Shown: positions 36,110 through 45,924, numbered from the stretch's first letter. The stretch is 50,047 bases of DNA from Beijerinckiaceae bacterium (GCA_947478405.1 CANJVX010000022.1:1-50047), one strand, 5' to 3'. A program made the numbers and translations. The notes: generated by a model from the sequence alone, not told the origin.

Positions 36110-37129
36110 ATGTCCGCCACCGGCCTGCCTTTCGATGATATCCGCAATCTCTTGCCCCAAATGCCCGAAGCCGCGACCGCTATGGTCGAGGAGATCCGCC
36201 GGCGCGATGGTGAACTGACCAAGCCCGCCGGTGCTTTGGGCCGCATGGAAGAAATCGTCGAATTTCTCGCGGCCTGGCAGGGCAAATCCAAGCCGACGAT
36301 TTTGCGCCCCATGGTGGCTGTGTTTGCGGCCAATCATGGTGTTGTCGCGCAAGGCGTCTCGGCCTTTCCGCCTGAAGTCACCCGCGCCATGCTGGAAAAT
36401 TTTGCAGCCGGTGGCGCTGCGATCAACCAGATCTGCGCGACTTATGACATTGGTCTGAAAGTGTTCGAGCTGGCGCTGGATTATCCCACGCCCGACATCA
36501 CGCAAGAGCCCGCTTTTGATGAAGCGGCCTGTGCGGCGACTTTCGCTTTCGGCATGGAGGCCATTGCGGGTGGCACAGATCTCTTGTGTCTGGGTGAAAT
36601 GGGCATTGGCAATACCACCATTGCCGCGGCCATTTATCATGCGCTTTACGGCGGTGCGGCGGCAGATTGGGTTGGTCGTGGCACGGGCATTGATGATGCT
36701 GGTTTGCAACGCAAGGTCGATGCGGTGGCGCGTGCGGTGGCGCTGAATGCTGGCCAGCTCAGCGATCCGCTGGAGGTTTTGCGTCGTCTGGGTGGGCGCG
36801 AGATTGCAGCCATTGCGGGCGCCATTATGGCGGCGCGCATGGAGCGCATCCCGGTTGTGCTTGATGGTTATGTGGTGACGGCTGCAGCAGCTGTGCTGCA
36901 TGCTTTGGATCCGCGCACCATTGACCATTGCATCGCTGGGCATCTGTCAGCAGAAGGCGCGCATGCGCGCGTGCTGGAGCGTTTGGGCAAAAAGCCCTTG
37001 CTCGATTTGGGCCTGCGTCTGGGCGAAGGCTCGGGTGCTGCGCTGGCTGTGGGTGTGATGAAGGCAGCTCTTGCTTGCCATCGCGACATGGCAACCTTCG
37101 ATCAGGCGAAAGTGCCCGGCAAGGCGTGA
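36110..37129 (+). CDS. cobT: Nicotinate-nucleotide-dimethylbenzimidazole phosphoribosyltransferase CobT
   Basis: 339 residues. It shows VAVFAANHGVVAQGVSAFP near residue 68-86, CLGEMGIGNTTIAAA in the middle and the catalytic Glu in LGLRLGEGSGAALAV near the C-terminus. It forms alpha-ribazole phosphate from dimethylbenzimidazole and nicotinate mononucleotide. It is divergent from cobS with a 100-nt gap. I looked for a cobalamin riboswitch in this gap and found none. Confidence 0.94.
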   Translation: MSATGLPFDDIRNLLPQMPEAATAMVEEIRRRDGELTKPAGALGRMEEIVEFLAAWQGKSKPTILRPMVAVFAANHGVVAQGVSAFPPEVTRAMLENFAAGGAAINQICATYDIGLKVFELALDYPTPDITQEPAFDEAACAATFAFGMEAIAGGTDLLCLGEMGIGNTTIAAAIYHALYGGAAADWVGRGTGIDDAGLQRKVDAVARAVALNAGQLSDPLEVLRRLGGREIAAIAGAIMAARMERIPVVLDGYVVTAAAAVLHALDPRTIDHCIAGHLSAEGAHARVLERLGKKPLLDLGLRLGEGSGAALAVGVMKAALACHRDMATFDQAKVPGKA

Positions 37130-37132
37130 AAC

Positions 37133-38674
37133 TCAGGCGGCTTTGCGCGCGTTCACGCGGCCATCGCGGCGGCGTTCCGGCTTGGCTTGCGCCATGGCTT
37201 CAATGACGCGCTCGGCAGGCAGGATCACAGTGACTTCTGTGCCCTGGCGCAGTTCTGATTGAATATGGAACGTGCCGCCATGCAGATCGACGAGGCCTTT
37301 CACAATCGGCAGGCCGAGGCCTGAGCCTTCTTCCGCATTCTTTTGGGCCAGCGAGCCGCGACCGAAAGACGACAGCACAACTGGAATTTCATGTTCGGGA
37401 ATGCCCGGCCCCGTATCGCGGATGGAAATATATTGCCCGCCCGACTGCGTCCAGCCGCATTTCAGCGTCACATGTCCACCTGAGGGTGTGAATTTGATGG
37501 CATTGGTCAAGAGATTGAGCGTGATCTGGCGCAGCGCGCGCTCGTCGCCCCAGATGCGCGGGAGCGCGGCTTCGACCGCACGCGTGATGGTGATCTCGCG
37601 CTGTTCTGCGCGCAAAGCCAAGAGATGCAGACATTCTTCGACGACATTGACCAGCGAAACAGGTTCCTCGCGCAATTCATACCGCCCGGCTTCGACGCGC
37701 GACAGATCGAGAATTTCATTGATGAGCATCAGGAGATGCTGGCCGCTCGAATGGATGTCGCCAGCATAATCCTTGTAAGCAGCCACGCCATGTTTGCCGA
37801 ACAGTTCGGCTTTCATCACTTCCGAAAAGCCGAGAATGGCATTGAGCGGTGTGCGCAGCTCATGGCTCATGGTGGCCAGAAAACTCGACTTTGCGAGATT
37901 GGCTTCTTCAGCGCGCCGGCGTGCTTCATCGGAATTGGCCTTGGCCTGTTCCAGCTCGGCAATCAGCATGTCTTTCTCAAGCCTGAAGGAGAGCGAGGAC
38001 AGGTTCGTGGCATAAAGACGCTGCGCCAGAATGAGAAAGAAGAATTGCGCGCCGCAGGCCATGAGTGCCACGGGCCAAGCCTGCTCTTGCCAGACGGGGT
38101 TCATATAAAGCACGACGGCAATGGTGGTGGGCATCAAGCCTGCATAGACGGCCAGCGGCACGGTGGCTGAAATCAGCGATGTCAGAGCCGAGATCAGCAG
38201 CAACACAAACAACACGAAAACGCGCGCGGTCGCATCCGGCTCGTTGAGAAAGAGTACGGTGAGCATGGCCCAGGCAAGACCGTGGCAGAATTCGGTGGCC
38301 ACAAAGCGCCGGCGCCAGAAGGCGACATTCAGCTCGGGCTCCGGTTGCTCCATCAGGCTGCGAGCCGTTTTGTAGGAGACAAGATGGCAGGCCAAGACAA
38401 TGCCGAGCCAGACAAGTACATCGATTTCGGGCGTCCACATGAAGGACATGACGGCGACCGACAGAGCAATGATGGCCAAAGCGGGCACGGAGGTCATGCG
38501 GCTCTGGGCAAAGAGGCGCAGCAGTTCCACGTCGAACGAGCGGTTGCCTGTGCCTGACGCAAAGATCTTTTCGCGCAGCAGGCGCAGGCCGGCTTGGAAG
38601 CGGGTACGGCGCGCGAAAGCCGCGGGGTTTCTCCCGCTGTTTGGCTCAATCACTTGCCGTGACGCTTCACTCAT
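37133..38674 (-). CDS. Membrane sensor histidine kinase, PdhS/DivJ-like
   Basis: 513 residues from ATG 38674 (MSEASRQVIE). Membrane segments occupy about residues 60-220 in pairs, with no large periplasmic loop. A coiled coil (AELEQAKANSDEARRRAEEA) leads to the HisKA box ATMSHELRTPLNAILGFSEV and the ATPase domain (NAIKFTPSGG, RDTGPGIPEHE, EGSGLGLPIVKG). The stretch FGKHG...YKDYAGDIHSSGQHLL repeats the style of the PAS kinase near glnE, placing both in the same cell-cycle-type kinase group. No response regulator is adjacent. It is convergent with cobT, 3 nt apart. Confidence 0.82.
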   Translation of the reverse strand: MSEASRQVIEPNSGRNPAAFARRTRFQAGLRLLREKIFASGTGNRSFDVELLRLFAQSRMTSVPALAIIALSVAVMSFMWTPEIDVLVWLGIVLACHLVSYKTARSLMEQPEPELNVAFWRRRFVATEFCHGLAWAMLTVLFLNEPDATARVFVLFVLLLISALTSLISATVPLAVYAGLMPTTIAVVLYMNPVWQEQAWPVALMACGAQFFFLILAQRLYATNLSSLSFRLEKDMLIAELEQAKANSDEARRRAEEANLAKSSFLATMSHELRTPLNAILGFSEVMKAELFGKHGVAAYKDYAGDIHSSGQHLLMLINEILDLSRVEAGRYELREEPVSLVNVVEECLHLLALRAEQREITITRAVEAALPRIWGDERALRQITLNLLTNAIKFTPSGGHVTLKCGWTQSGGQYISIRDTGPGIPEHEIPVVLSSFGRGSLAQKNAEEGSGLGLPIVKGLVDLHGGTFHIQSELRQGTEVTVILPAERVIEAMAQAKPERRRDGRVNARKAA

Positions 38675-38996
38675 GACGCACACAATGCTTGGCCGGAAAT
38701 ACGGCTCTTGCAGGTGTGACAATGACGGGGAAAGTTTAACGTGGTTTTCGCTCGAAAATTCGAGTTTTAACCTTTGACCTCGCCCCGTATGGGAGCTGGC
38801 TGGGTGCGGGGCCGGCAAAAACCCCCGGAAAAAGCCCAAATCCCGCGGTCTTTGGCCGGCTTGTAGTGGCCAGAGGCGCATCACAGCGGGCTGGGGGGAT
38901 CCTTGCGCGTTAACCCTCCCCGGTAAAAACTTCTGTCGCCCGCCTCTTTATGCCCCCCGCACCATGCCTCGCCCCTTTTTGAGACGCCGATCTGGC
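38675..38996. other. Gene-free stretch between a kinase and a dehydrogenase
   Basis: 322 nt without a supported gene; both flanking genes are on the minus strand. It must hold the kinase promoter. A 14-nt palindrome CTCGAA-AA-TTCGAG lies at 38751-38764, with TTAAC and TTAACC on either side (from about 38736 and 38767). I see no convincing terminator for the dehydrogenase. Confidence 0.5.
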
Positions 38997-39863
38997 CTAT
39001 CTGTTCAGCCGCTTGATCAGGCTTGATGTGTCGTAGCGAGCGCCCCCCATGGTCTGGACTTCCGCATAAAATTGATCGACCAGCGCGGTGATGGGCAAAT
39101 GCGAGCCATTGCGGCGCGCTTCGGCGAGGCAGATGCCCAGATCTTTGCGCATCCAATCGACTGCAAAGCCAAAATCGAATGTGTCGGCCACCATGGTCGC
39201 GGAGCGATTTTCCATCTGCCAGCTTTGTGCGGCGCCCTTGGAAATCACATCGACCACAGCGAGTGGATCAAGCCCCGCCTTTTGTGCGAAATGCAGGCCT
39301 TCAGCCAAAGCCTCCACAAGGCCTGCAATGCAGATTTGGTTGACCATTTTGGTCAGCTGGCCGGCACCCGAGGCACCCATGAGGCGGCAGGCGCGGGCAT
39401 AGGCGCCGATGATGGGCTCGGCCGTAGCATAGGGTTGCGCATCGCCACCGCACATGATTGTGAGCACACCATTTTCAGCCCCCGCCTGTCCGCCCGAAAC
39501 AGGCGCGTCGATAAAGGCAAGGCCGAGGTCTGCTGCTCTGACCTGCAGCTCGCGGGCAACATCGGCAGAAGCCGTTGTATGGTCGACGAAAATCGCGCCT
39601 TTTGACATGGATTGAAAAGCGCCATCGGACCCTAAGGTCACGGCGCGCAGATCGTCGTCATTGCCCACACAGGCGAGAACCATGTCGGCGCGCTTGGCCG
39701 CTTCTGCGGGTGTGGGAGCGCTGCGGCCGCCATGTTTGCGCAACCAATCCTGCGCCTTGGTCGCGGTGCGATTGTAGACACACAGTTCATGGCCCTTGGC
39801 TGCCAGATGACCGGCCATGGGAAAACCCATAACGCCGAGGCCTAGGAAGGCGAGTTTGGCCAT
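38997..39863 (-). CDS. NAD-binding 3-hydroxyisobutyrate dehydrogenase-like protein
   Basis: 288 residues from ATG 39863, with GGAG nine bases upstream; longer frames are unsupported. The start carries the Rossmann motif LAFLGLGVMGFPMAGHLA. Then come DHTTASADVARELQ, the substrate-binding DAPVSGGQAGAENGVLTIMC and the catalytic Lys region GQLTKMVNQICIAG. It oxidises a 3-hydroxy acid (3-hydroxyisobutyrate, tartronate semialdehyde or similar). No valine or glycerate pathway genes are adjacent, so the substrate is open. Confidence 0.88.
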   Translation of the reverse strand: MAKLAFLGLGVMGFPMAGHLAAKGHELCVYNRTATKAQDWLRKHGGRSAPTPAEAAKRADMVLACVGNDDDLRAVTLGSDGAFQSMSKGAIFVDHTTASADVARELQVRAADLGLAFIDAPVSGGQAGAENGVLTIMCGGDAQPYATAEPIIGAYARACRLMGASGAGQLTKMVNQICIAGLVEALAEGLHFAQKAGLDPLAVVDVISKGAAQSWQMENRSATMVADTFDFGFAVDWMRKDLGICLAEARRNGSHLPITALVDQFYAEVQTMGGARYDTSSLIKRLNR

Positions 39864-40141
39864 ATGTCTCACTCCGGTGTTGATTATCTGTCGATGGCTG
39901 CCAATCCCACGCACCGCCGGGCGATGCAAGGCGTCTGTGATCCTCACTTGAGCGTGATCAGGTTCCCCCATTTTTAATGGCACACAATGCTGGCGGTTTA
40001 GGCACCGCTTTCCATATGACTAAAGGGGCATTGCTCTGGGCTCTGGCTGTGCTCTTTTGCGTTGCATGGACCCGAGTCTTTGGTACTTGATAGCCATAAC
40101 CGTCGGCGCGTCGCGCGGGCGCAGAAAATTGGAGGAAATTG

Positions 40142-41233
40142 ATGAAGCGTCGCCAGTTCCTGAAGTCCGCCAGCCTCGCGGCTGCCGGCACCGCCGCCAT
40201 CGCGGCCCCCGCCATTGCCCAGTCTTCCCCGGACGTGAAATGGCGCGTGACAACCAGCTTCCCGCGCTCGCTCGACACCATCCATGGTGCGGCTGAAACG
40301 GTCGCCAAATACGTGTCGGATGCCACCGACGGCAAATTCCAGATGCAGGTTTTTGCGGGTGGTGAAATTGTACCTGCACTTCAGGCGCTCGACGCCGTGT
40401 CCAACGGAACGGTCGAAGCTTGCCATACCTGCCTTTACTATTATTGGGGCAAGGATCCGACTTTTGCGTTTGGCACAGCGGTTCCCTTTGGTCTCAGCTC
40501 ACGTCAGCAAAATGCCTGGATGTTGTTTGGCGGCGGTGAGCAGCTGATCAATGAATTTCTTGCCCCCTATAAGGTGAATAACTTCACCGCCGGAAACACC
40601 GGCACTCAGATGGGTGGCTGGTTCCGCAAGGAAGTGACCAAGCCGTCAGATCTTGATGGCCTCAAGATGCGCATCGGCGGTTTCGGTGGCGCTGTTTTGC
40701 AAAAGCTCGGCGCTGTGCCGCAGCAGATTGCGGGCGGCGATATTTATCCCTCGCTCGAAAAAGGCACGATCGACGCGGCTGAGTGGATCGGCCCCTATGA
40801 TGATGAGAAGCTCGGCTTCAACAAAGTCGCGCCGTTCTATTATTATCCCGGCTGGTGGGAAGGTGGTGCAATGATCAACTTCTGCACCAATCTCGACAAG
40901 TTCAATGCACTGCCAAAGAATTATCAGTCGATCCTGCGGGCTGCGACCGCCTATGCCAATGTTGAAATGCAGGCCAAATATGATGCGGGCAACGTGCCAG
41001 CGCTGAAGCGTCTGGTGGCAGCGGGCACAAAGCTGCGCCCCTTCTCGCCGGAAATTATGGAAGCCTGCTGGAAGGCTGCCAATGAAGTCTATGCGGATAT
41101 CAATGCCAAGAACGATAAGTTCAAGAAGGTCTATGATTCCTACATGAACTTCCGCAACGATGAATATCTCTGGTGGCAGGTTGCCGAGTTCAACTACGAC
41201 AACTTCATGATCCGCCAGCGCTCGAAGGGCTAA
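40142..41233 (+). CDS. dctP: TRAP transporter substrate-binding protein DctP
   Basis: 363 residues from ATG 40142 with GGAGGAAATTG directly upstream. The N-terminus is a twin-arginine signal (MKRRQFLKSASLAAAGTAA ... AIAQ). The DctP fold is clear: VKWRVTTSFPRSLDTIHGAA, the central helix LDGLKMRIGGFGGAVLQKLG and EKGTIDAAEWIGPYDD. It binds an organic acid, probably of the mannitol/chloroaromatic subgroup, in the periplasm. It is followed by a strong terminator and faces the two membrane subunits on the opposite strand. Confidence 0.9.
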   Translation: MKRRQFLKSASLAAAGTAAIAAPAIAQSSPDVKWRVTTSFPRSLDTIHGAAETVAKYVSDATDGKFQMQVFAGGEIVPALQALDAVSNGTVEACHTCLYYYWGKDPTFAFGTAVPFGLSSRQQNAWMLFGGGEQLINEFLAPYKVNNFTAGNTGTQMGGWFRKEVTKPSDLDGLKMRIGGFGGAVLQKLGAVPQQIAGGDIYPSLEKGTIDAAEWIGPYDDEKLGFNKVAPFYYYPGWWEGGAMINFCTNLDKFNALPKNYQSILRAATAYANVEMQAKYDAGNVPALKRLVAAGTKLRPFSPEIMEACWKAANEVYADINAKNDKFKKVYDSYMNFRNDEYLWWQVAEFNYDNFMIRQRSKG

Positions 41234-41257
41234 GTCTTTCGCGCCTTACAAAAAGAA

Positions 41258-41285
41258 AGCCCCGGAGGAAACTCCGGGGCTTTTT
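41258..41285 (+). terminator. Rho-independent terminator, probably bidirectional
   Basis: A 10-bp stem (AGCCCCGGAG and CTCCGGGGCT) with a GAAA loop is followed by TTTTG and preceded by an A-rich run (ACAAAAAGAA). It can end dctP on the plus strand and dctM on the minus strand. Confidence 0.9.
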
Positions 41286-41356
41286 GTAATTGCTGGCCAA
41301 GGGGCAAAGCGCCACGTGAGGCCTCTGGATTGATTCACTGCCTTTGCAATGAGGGT

Positions 41357-43249
41357 TTAAAATTTCAGCTCCGGTGGTATCTCGACATTAGGCACTGCAA
41401 TGCCTTTAAACTGTTCTTCGATCTGCGTCGCGTTGAGTTTCACTTCGCCCGACTTGTAGACCATCACCATTTGCGGGAACAAAATCACCAGGGCGACCAT
41501 GATGCATTGGATAATGACAAATGGAATCGCACCAACATAAATCTGTCCTGTTGTTACCGGATCCATCATCTTGCCGGTCAATCGATCCTTGAACGGATTT
41601 TTGGGCGCCACCGATCGCAGATAGAAGAGAGCAAAACCAAATGGGGGATGCATAAAGCTTGTCTGCATATTGACGCCTAGAATGACGCCGAACCAGATGA
41701 GGTCGATGCCGAGCTTTTCTGCTGCAGGCCCCAGCAACGGAATGACGATGAAGGCCAGCTCGAAGAAATCTAGGAAGAAGGCCAGCACGAAGACCATCAT
41801 GTTGACGATGATCAGGAAGCCCGTCTGTCCGCCCGGCAGTGATGTCAGCAGATGTTCGACCCAAGTGTGTCCATTCACGCCATAGAAGGTGAGTGAGAAG
41901 ACACGCGCGCCAATCAGGATGAAGACCACGAAGCAGGAGAGTTTGGCTGTCGTGTTCATTGCCTGCTTAAGCAGCGACATGTCGAGGCGACGCTTGGCCA
42001 TGGCCAGCAAGACACCGCCGCCCGCGCCCATGGCACCAGCCTCCGTTGGTGTTGCAATGCCAACGAAGATGGTGCCCAGCACGAGGAAGATCAGCGCCAG
42101 CGGTGGCACCAGAACGATCACCACTTGTTCCGTCATGCGCGACATGATGCCGAGGTTCGACGATTTGTTCAGGAGTGCAAGAACATAGAGAATGCCGGTT
42201 GCGATAAAGGCGCTCCAGATGAGCACATTGTCAGTCGGCATGTCAGGGAAGCGCGCGTCGAGATATTGGCTGAGCACGGCCGTTGCAATGCCTGCGGCCC
42301 CAACCATGGCAAAGGTATTCCAGCGCGGAACGTCCTGGTCCTTGTCCACGTGACCCATGAGACGGCGACCGAACACCAGCAGCGATGCAATCACCGCGCC
42401 AATCCATTGAACATGATTGGATACGTGGAAAGGCTTATCGAGGCTCTCGCCAATCCATTCAGAGAAAGAAATGAGGAGATAGAAGATTGGTATGCCGACG
42501 AAAATCAGCAAAAAGCCTGTCAACCATTTCTGACGGTTTTCGAGTGCTGGATCTTCCGGGATAGTGCGCGCTTCCAGCGGCAAAGCGGGTGCTGCTTCAG
42601 GCTTCACTATGGTGACGAGAAAAACATAGCCTGCATAAAGGGCGGCAAGCGTCAGGCCCGGAATGAATGCGCCTTTGTACATATCCCCAACGGAACGCCC
42701 GAGTTGGTCGGCCATCACGATGAGCACAAGCGATGGCGGAATGATTTGCGCCAGCGTTCCCGATGCGGCGATGACACCGGCAGCCATACGGCGATCATAG
42801 CCATAGCGCAGCATGATCGGCAGAGAAATAAGCCCCATGGAAATGACGGATGCTGCAACAACGCCTGTGGTGGCAGCGAGCAGTGCGCCGACAAAGATCA
42901 CTGCATATGCAAGACCGCCACGCACGGGGCCGAAAAGCTGACCGATGGTGTCAAGCAGGTCTTCCGCCATTCCAGAGCGTTCCAGAATGAGGCCCATGAA
43001 AGTGAAGAATGGGATGGCCAGCAGTGTGTCATTGTTCATCACGCCAAAAATGCGTTCAGGCATGGCTTGCAAAAGTGACCATGACAGATTGATCGAGCCG
43101 CCCGACAGGGGTGCCAGCTCCACGCCTACGACGAAGAAGGCAAGACCAACAGCAGCCAATGAAAAGGCAACGGGATAGCCGATCAACAGAAAGATCACGA
43201 GGAACAGGAACATGATCGGCGCCATGTTCTGTGCGATGAAAGCAGCCAT
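41357..43249 (-). CDS. dctM: TRAP transporter large permease DctM
   Basis: 630 residues, about 200 more than a standard DctM. It shows LLAIPFFTFMGLILERSGMA, the GALLAATTGVVAASVISMG stretch and SGTLAQIIPPSLVLIVMADQ, then after the extra part VGIATPTEAGAMGAGGGVLL. The extra membrane segments lie at about residues 235-370. This longer form is known from mannitol/chloroaromatic-type TRAP systems. It couples sodium entry to uptake of the substrate captured by DctP. It follows dctQ by 17 nt. Confidence 0.9.
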   Translation of the reverse strand: MAAFIAQNMAPIMFLFLVIFLLIGYPVAFSLAAVGLAFFVVGVELAPLSGGSINLSWSLLQAMPERIFGVMNNDTLLAIPFFTFMGLILERSGMAEDLLDTIGQLFGPVRGGLAYAVIFVGALLAATTGVVAASVISMGLISLPIMLRYGYDRRMAAGVIAASGTLAQIIPPSLVLIVMADQLGRSVGDMYKGAFIPGLTLAALYAGYVFLVTIVKPEAAPALPLEARTIPEDPALENRQKWLTGFLLIFVGIPIFYLLISFSEWIGESLDKPFHVSNHVQWIGAVIASLLVFGRRLMGHVDKDQDVPRWNTFAMVGAAGIATAVLSQYLDARFPDMPTDNVLIWSAFIATGILYVLALLNKSSNLGIMSRMTEQVVIVLVPPLALIFLVLGTIFVGIATPTEAGAMGAGGGVLLAMAKRRLDMSLLKQAMNTTAKLSCFVVFILIGARVFSLTFYGVNGHTWVEHLLTSLPGGQTGFLIIVNMMVFVLAFFLDFFELAFIVIPLLGPAAEKLGIDLIWFGVILGVNMQTSFMHPPFGFALFYLRSVAPKNPFKDRLTGKMMDPVTTGQIYVGAIPFVIIQCIMVALVILFPQMVMVYKSGEVKLNATQIEEQFKGIAVPNVEIPPELKF

Positions 43250-43266
43250 GGTGGGGATCCGTTCTC

Positions 43267-43818
43267 TTATTCGGCTGGTGCAGCGTCGCCATCGGTGACG
43301 CCATAGGGATCATCGATCAATCCTTTCATCACCGCGATGCGTTTGATGAGTTCGGAGATCGACTGTGCAAATAGAAACGTGAAGCCAAGCGGTACGAGTA
43401 ATTTTGCAGGCCAGACAATCAATCCGCCCGCGCTCGACGACACTTCAGCCTGTGCAAAGGAACGCAGGAAGAATGGCCAGCCCAGCCACATGATGACGAG
43501 GCAAAGCGGCATCAGAAAAAGGATGTGACCTATCACATCAATCATGTCGCGATGGCGCTTGGACAGGCGCGAGGACACAATGTCAATGCGGATATGTTCG
43601 TTCTGCTTGAACGTGTAGGCAGCTCCCATCAGGACGACGGCACCAAACAGATACCATTGCAATTCGAGCCAAGCGTTCGAGCTTCGATTGATCGAAAAAC
43701 GCACCAGCGCGTTGACGGATGACACGGTGACAGCTGCGAGAATGAGCCAGCCGGTCGCGCGGCCGATCTTTTCATTCACAGCGTCGATGATGCGGCTGAT
43801 GGCCAGCAAGCCATTCAT
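43267..43818 (-). CDS. dctQ: TRAP transporter small permease DctQ
   Basis: 183 residues from ATG 43818, with AGGAGGAAAAAG before it; longer frames lack support. Four membrane segments are seen. The sequence has NAWLELQWYLFGAVVLMGAA and KQNEHIRIDIVSSRLSKRHR, typical for DctQ. It forms the membrane complex with DctM. It is followed by dctM on the same strand. Confidence 0.9.
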   Translation of the reverse strand: MNGLLAISRIIDAVNEKIGRATGWLILAAVTVSSVNALVRFSINRSSNAWLELQWYLFGAVVLMGAAYTFKQNEHIRIDIVSSRLSKRHRDMIDVIGHILFLMPLCLVIMWLGWPFFLRSFAQAEVSSSAGGLIVWPAKLLVPLGFTFLFAQSISELIKRIAVMKGLIDDPYGVTDGDAAPAE

Positions 43819-43923
43819 CTTTTTCCTCCTCGGATGTCCGCTTCTTTTGGGCGCGGAGCCTCGATGGTTCTCAACAGAACTAGCATTGCCGCCCAGCTCC
43901 GACCAGCGCTCGCCGATCATACT

Positions 43924-44823
43924 TTAGCGAAGCGCGGCAATTTGATGCGCCCTGGCGCGCAGGGCCTCATCGCGCATGGCGAAGATTCCAGAGCCAATCA
44001 CTAGAATGATCCCAATACTGGCAAGGAGATCGGGCGCCTCTCCCCAAACGATGGCGCCGATCAGCAGGGCCACAGGCACGCCCGCATAGCGGAAGGGCGA
44101 GACGGCCGAGACTTCGGTGCCACGAAAGGACAGAATCATCAGGAATGTTGCCACGAGAACAAAAAGAGCGGCTCCCAAAATGAGCGCCAGTTCCAGCGTC
44201 GAGGGCATGCGCCAGACCTCATTCGTGGCCAAGCCGTAAAGGCCGCAGCCCACAATATTGGCGAGGGAAGCAGCCAGCACGATCAGAAAGGTCGGCACAT
44301 GGCGCGGCACGAGCCTGTTCGACAAGTCGCGAATGGCGACGAAGACGGCCGTCAGAATGGCCAGGGCCATGGCCCAGGAAATGCCCGCGGAATCTGGTTG
44401 CACAATCAGCAGCACACCCAGAAAGCCGACGACCACCGCAACCCAGCGCGCAAGCCCCACAATCTCTTTGCCCGAGATGGCGGCAAAAGCTGTGATCATC
44501 AGCGGGGTGGCTTGCAGGATGGCGGTGGCGAGTCCCAGCGGCATGAGGCGCAAGGCCTGCATGTAAGTCACCACCACAGCGCCTTCGAACAAAGCGCGGA
44601 TCAGGACGGGGCGGCTCCATATGGCGGCTAAGAAGTTGAGCTGCTTGGCCTGCCAGAGCAAAGCGAAGGACGCCACAACGGCGATGATGCCCCGTAAAAC
44701 CACAGCCTCTGACACAGCCATATCTGCAACGAGATACTTCATCGCTGCATCATTGATCGCAAAGCATGCCGTCGCGCCCGTCATGGCGGCCATGCCGAGC
44801 CGATTGATGCGGGTCTGATCCAT
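43924..44823 (-). CDS. EamA/DMT family permease
   Basis: 299 residues with ten membrane segments in two EamA repeats (GATACFAINDAAMKYLVADM at the start; AILTAVFVAIRDLSNRLVP in the second). Second-repeat residues FRYAGVPVALLIGAIVWGE are typical of drug/metabolite exporters. The substrate is not predictable. It starts 8 nt after moaA ends, so it is probably in the same transcript. Confidence 0.88.
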   Translation of the reverse strand: MDQTRINRLGMAAMTGATACFAINDAAMKYLVADMAVSEAVVLRGIIAVVASFALLWQAKQLNFLAAIWSRPVLIRALFEGAVVVTYMQALRLMPLGLATAILQATPLMITAFAAISGKEIVGLARWVAVVVGFLGVLLIVQPDSAGISWAMALAILTAVFVAIRDLSNRLVPRHVPTFLIVLAASLANIVGCGLYGLATNEVWRMPSTLELALILGAALFVLVATFLMILSFRGTEVSAVSPFRYAGVPVALLIGAIVWGEAPDLLASIGIILVIGSGIFAMRDEALRARAHQIAALR

Positions 44824-44831
44824 GAAGTGCG

Positions 44832-45863
44832 TCAGCCGCCGGTCACGCTCATATGGCGTCCCACGGCCGGCATGCTGGTGGTGCGGTCGATGACAAAGTC
44901 ATGCCCCTTGGGCTTGCGGGCAATGGCTTCTTCCATCGCGGCCATGAGAGGCGTATCGGATTCAGAGGCGCGCAAAGGTGTCCGCAGATCAGCCGCATCT
45001 TCTTGGCCCAAGCACATATAGAGCGTGCCCGTGCAGGTGACGCGCACGCGGTTGCAGCCTTCGCAGAAATTATGTGTGAGCGGCGTGATGAAGCCGAGCC
45101 GTCCGCCGGTTTCCTTCACCTGCATATAGCGCGCAGGCCCGCCGGTTTTGTAATCGCTGTCTTCCAGCGTGAAATGATCGTTGAGGTCAGCGCGCAACTG
45201 GGTGAGTGGCAGATATTGATCGACACGCGCGCCTTCAATCTCTCCCAGCGGCATGACTTCAATGAAAGTCATGTCCATGCCCCGCCCATGCGCCCAGCGG
45301 ATCATGTCTGGCGCTTCCGCATCATTCACGCCTTTCAGCGCGACGGCATTGATCTTGATAGACAGGCCTGCTTTCTGGGCTTCATCGAGGCCCTCCATCA
45401 CCTTGCCCAGATCACCCCAACGGGTAATGGCGCGGAATTTATCGGCATCCAATGTGTCGAGCGAGACATTGATGCGCTTGACGCCGGAATCGGCGAGCTC
45501 GTGCGCATAGCGGGCGAGCTGCGAGCCATTGGTGGTCACCGTGATCTCCTCCAGCGCGCCGCTTTGCAAATGGCGCGAGAGTGAGCGGAACAACGTCATA
45601 ATGCCCCGGCGCACCAGCGGCTCACCGCCGGTGATGCGGATCTTCTGCGTGCCGCGCGCGACGAAAGCCGAGGAGAGCCGGTCCAGCTCTTCCAGCGTCA
45701 GCAGATCGCCTTTGGGGAGGAAATTCATGTCTTCCGACATGCAATAGACACAGCGGAAATCGCAGCGGTCGGTCACCGAGACGCGGATATAGCTGATGGC
45801 CCGGCCAAACGGGTCGACCAAGGGGGCAGCGTGAGGCGTTTCCAGACCGGAGTGCATTGTCAT
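44832..45863 (-). CDS. moaA: GTP 3',8-cyclase MoaA
   Basis: 343 residues from ATG 45863; ATG 45881 and 45857 are alternatives, and AGGGAC just upstream favours 45857-45863. The radical-SAM cluster motif is CDFRCVYC (three cysteines). Further family parts are [30 protein letters not shown] and the second iron-sulfur site [20 protein letters not shown]. The C-terminus ends with Gly-Gly (VTGG), required in MoaA. It performs the first step of molybdenum cofactor synthesis. Confidence 0.94.
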   Translation of the reverse strand: MTMHSGLETPHAAPLVDPFGRAISYIRVSVTDRCDFRCVYCMSEDMNFLPKGDLLTLEELDRLSSAFVARGTQKIRITGGEPLVRRGIMTLFRSLSRHLQSGALEEITVTTNGSQLARYAHELADSGVKRINVSLDTLDADKFRAITRWGDLGKVMEGLDEAQKAGLSIKINAVALKGVNDAEAPDMIRWAHGRGMDMTFIEVMPLGEIEGARVDQYLPLTQLRADLNDHFTLEDSDYKTGGPARYMQVKETGGRLGFITPLTHNFCEGCNRVRVTCTGTLYMCLGQEDAADLRTPLRASESDTPLMAAMEEAIARKPKGHDFVIDRTTSMPAVGRHMSVTGG

Positions 45864-45924
45864 TGTCCCTATATTGCCCATGCGGGGCGCCGGTTCAATG
45901 GCAAGCCGGGGGTCTTGCCCCCAT

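Noticed and set aside
42125-43078. Plus-strand frame of 317 codons over dctM
   Set aside because: It is antisense to a well-supported membrane permease and rich in His, Asn, Arg and Cys, as expected from reversed hydrophobic codons.
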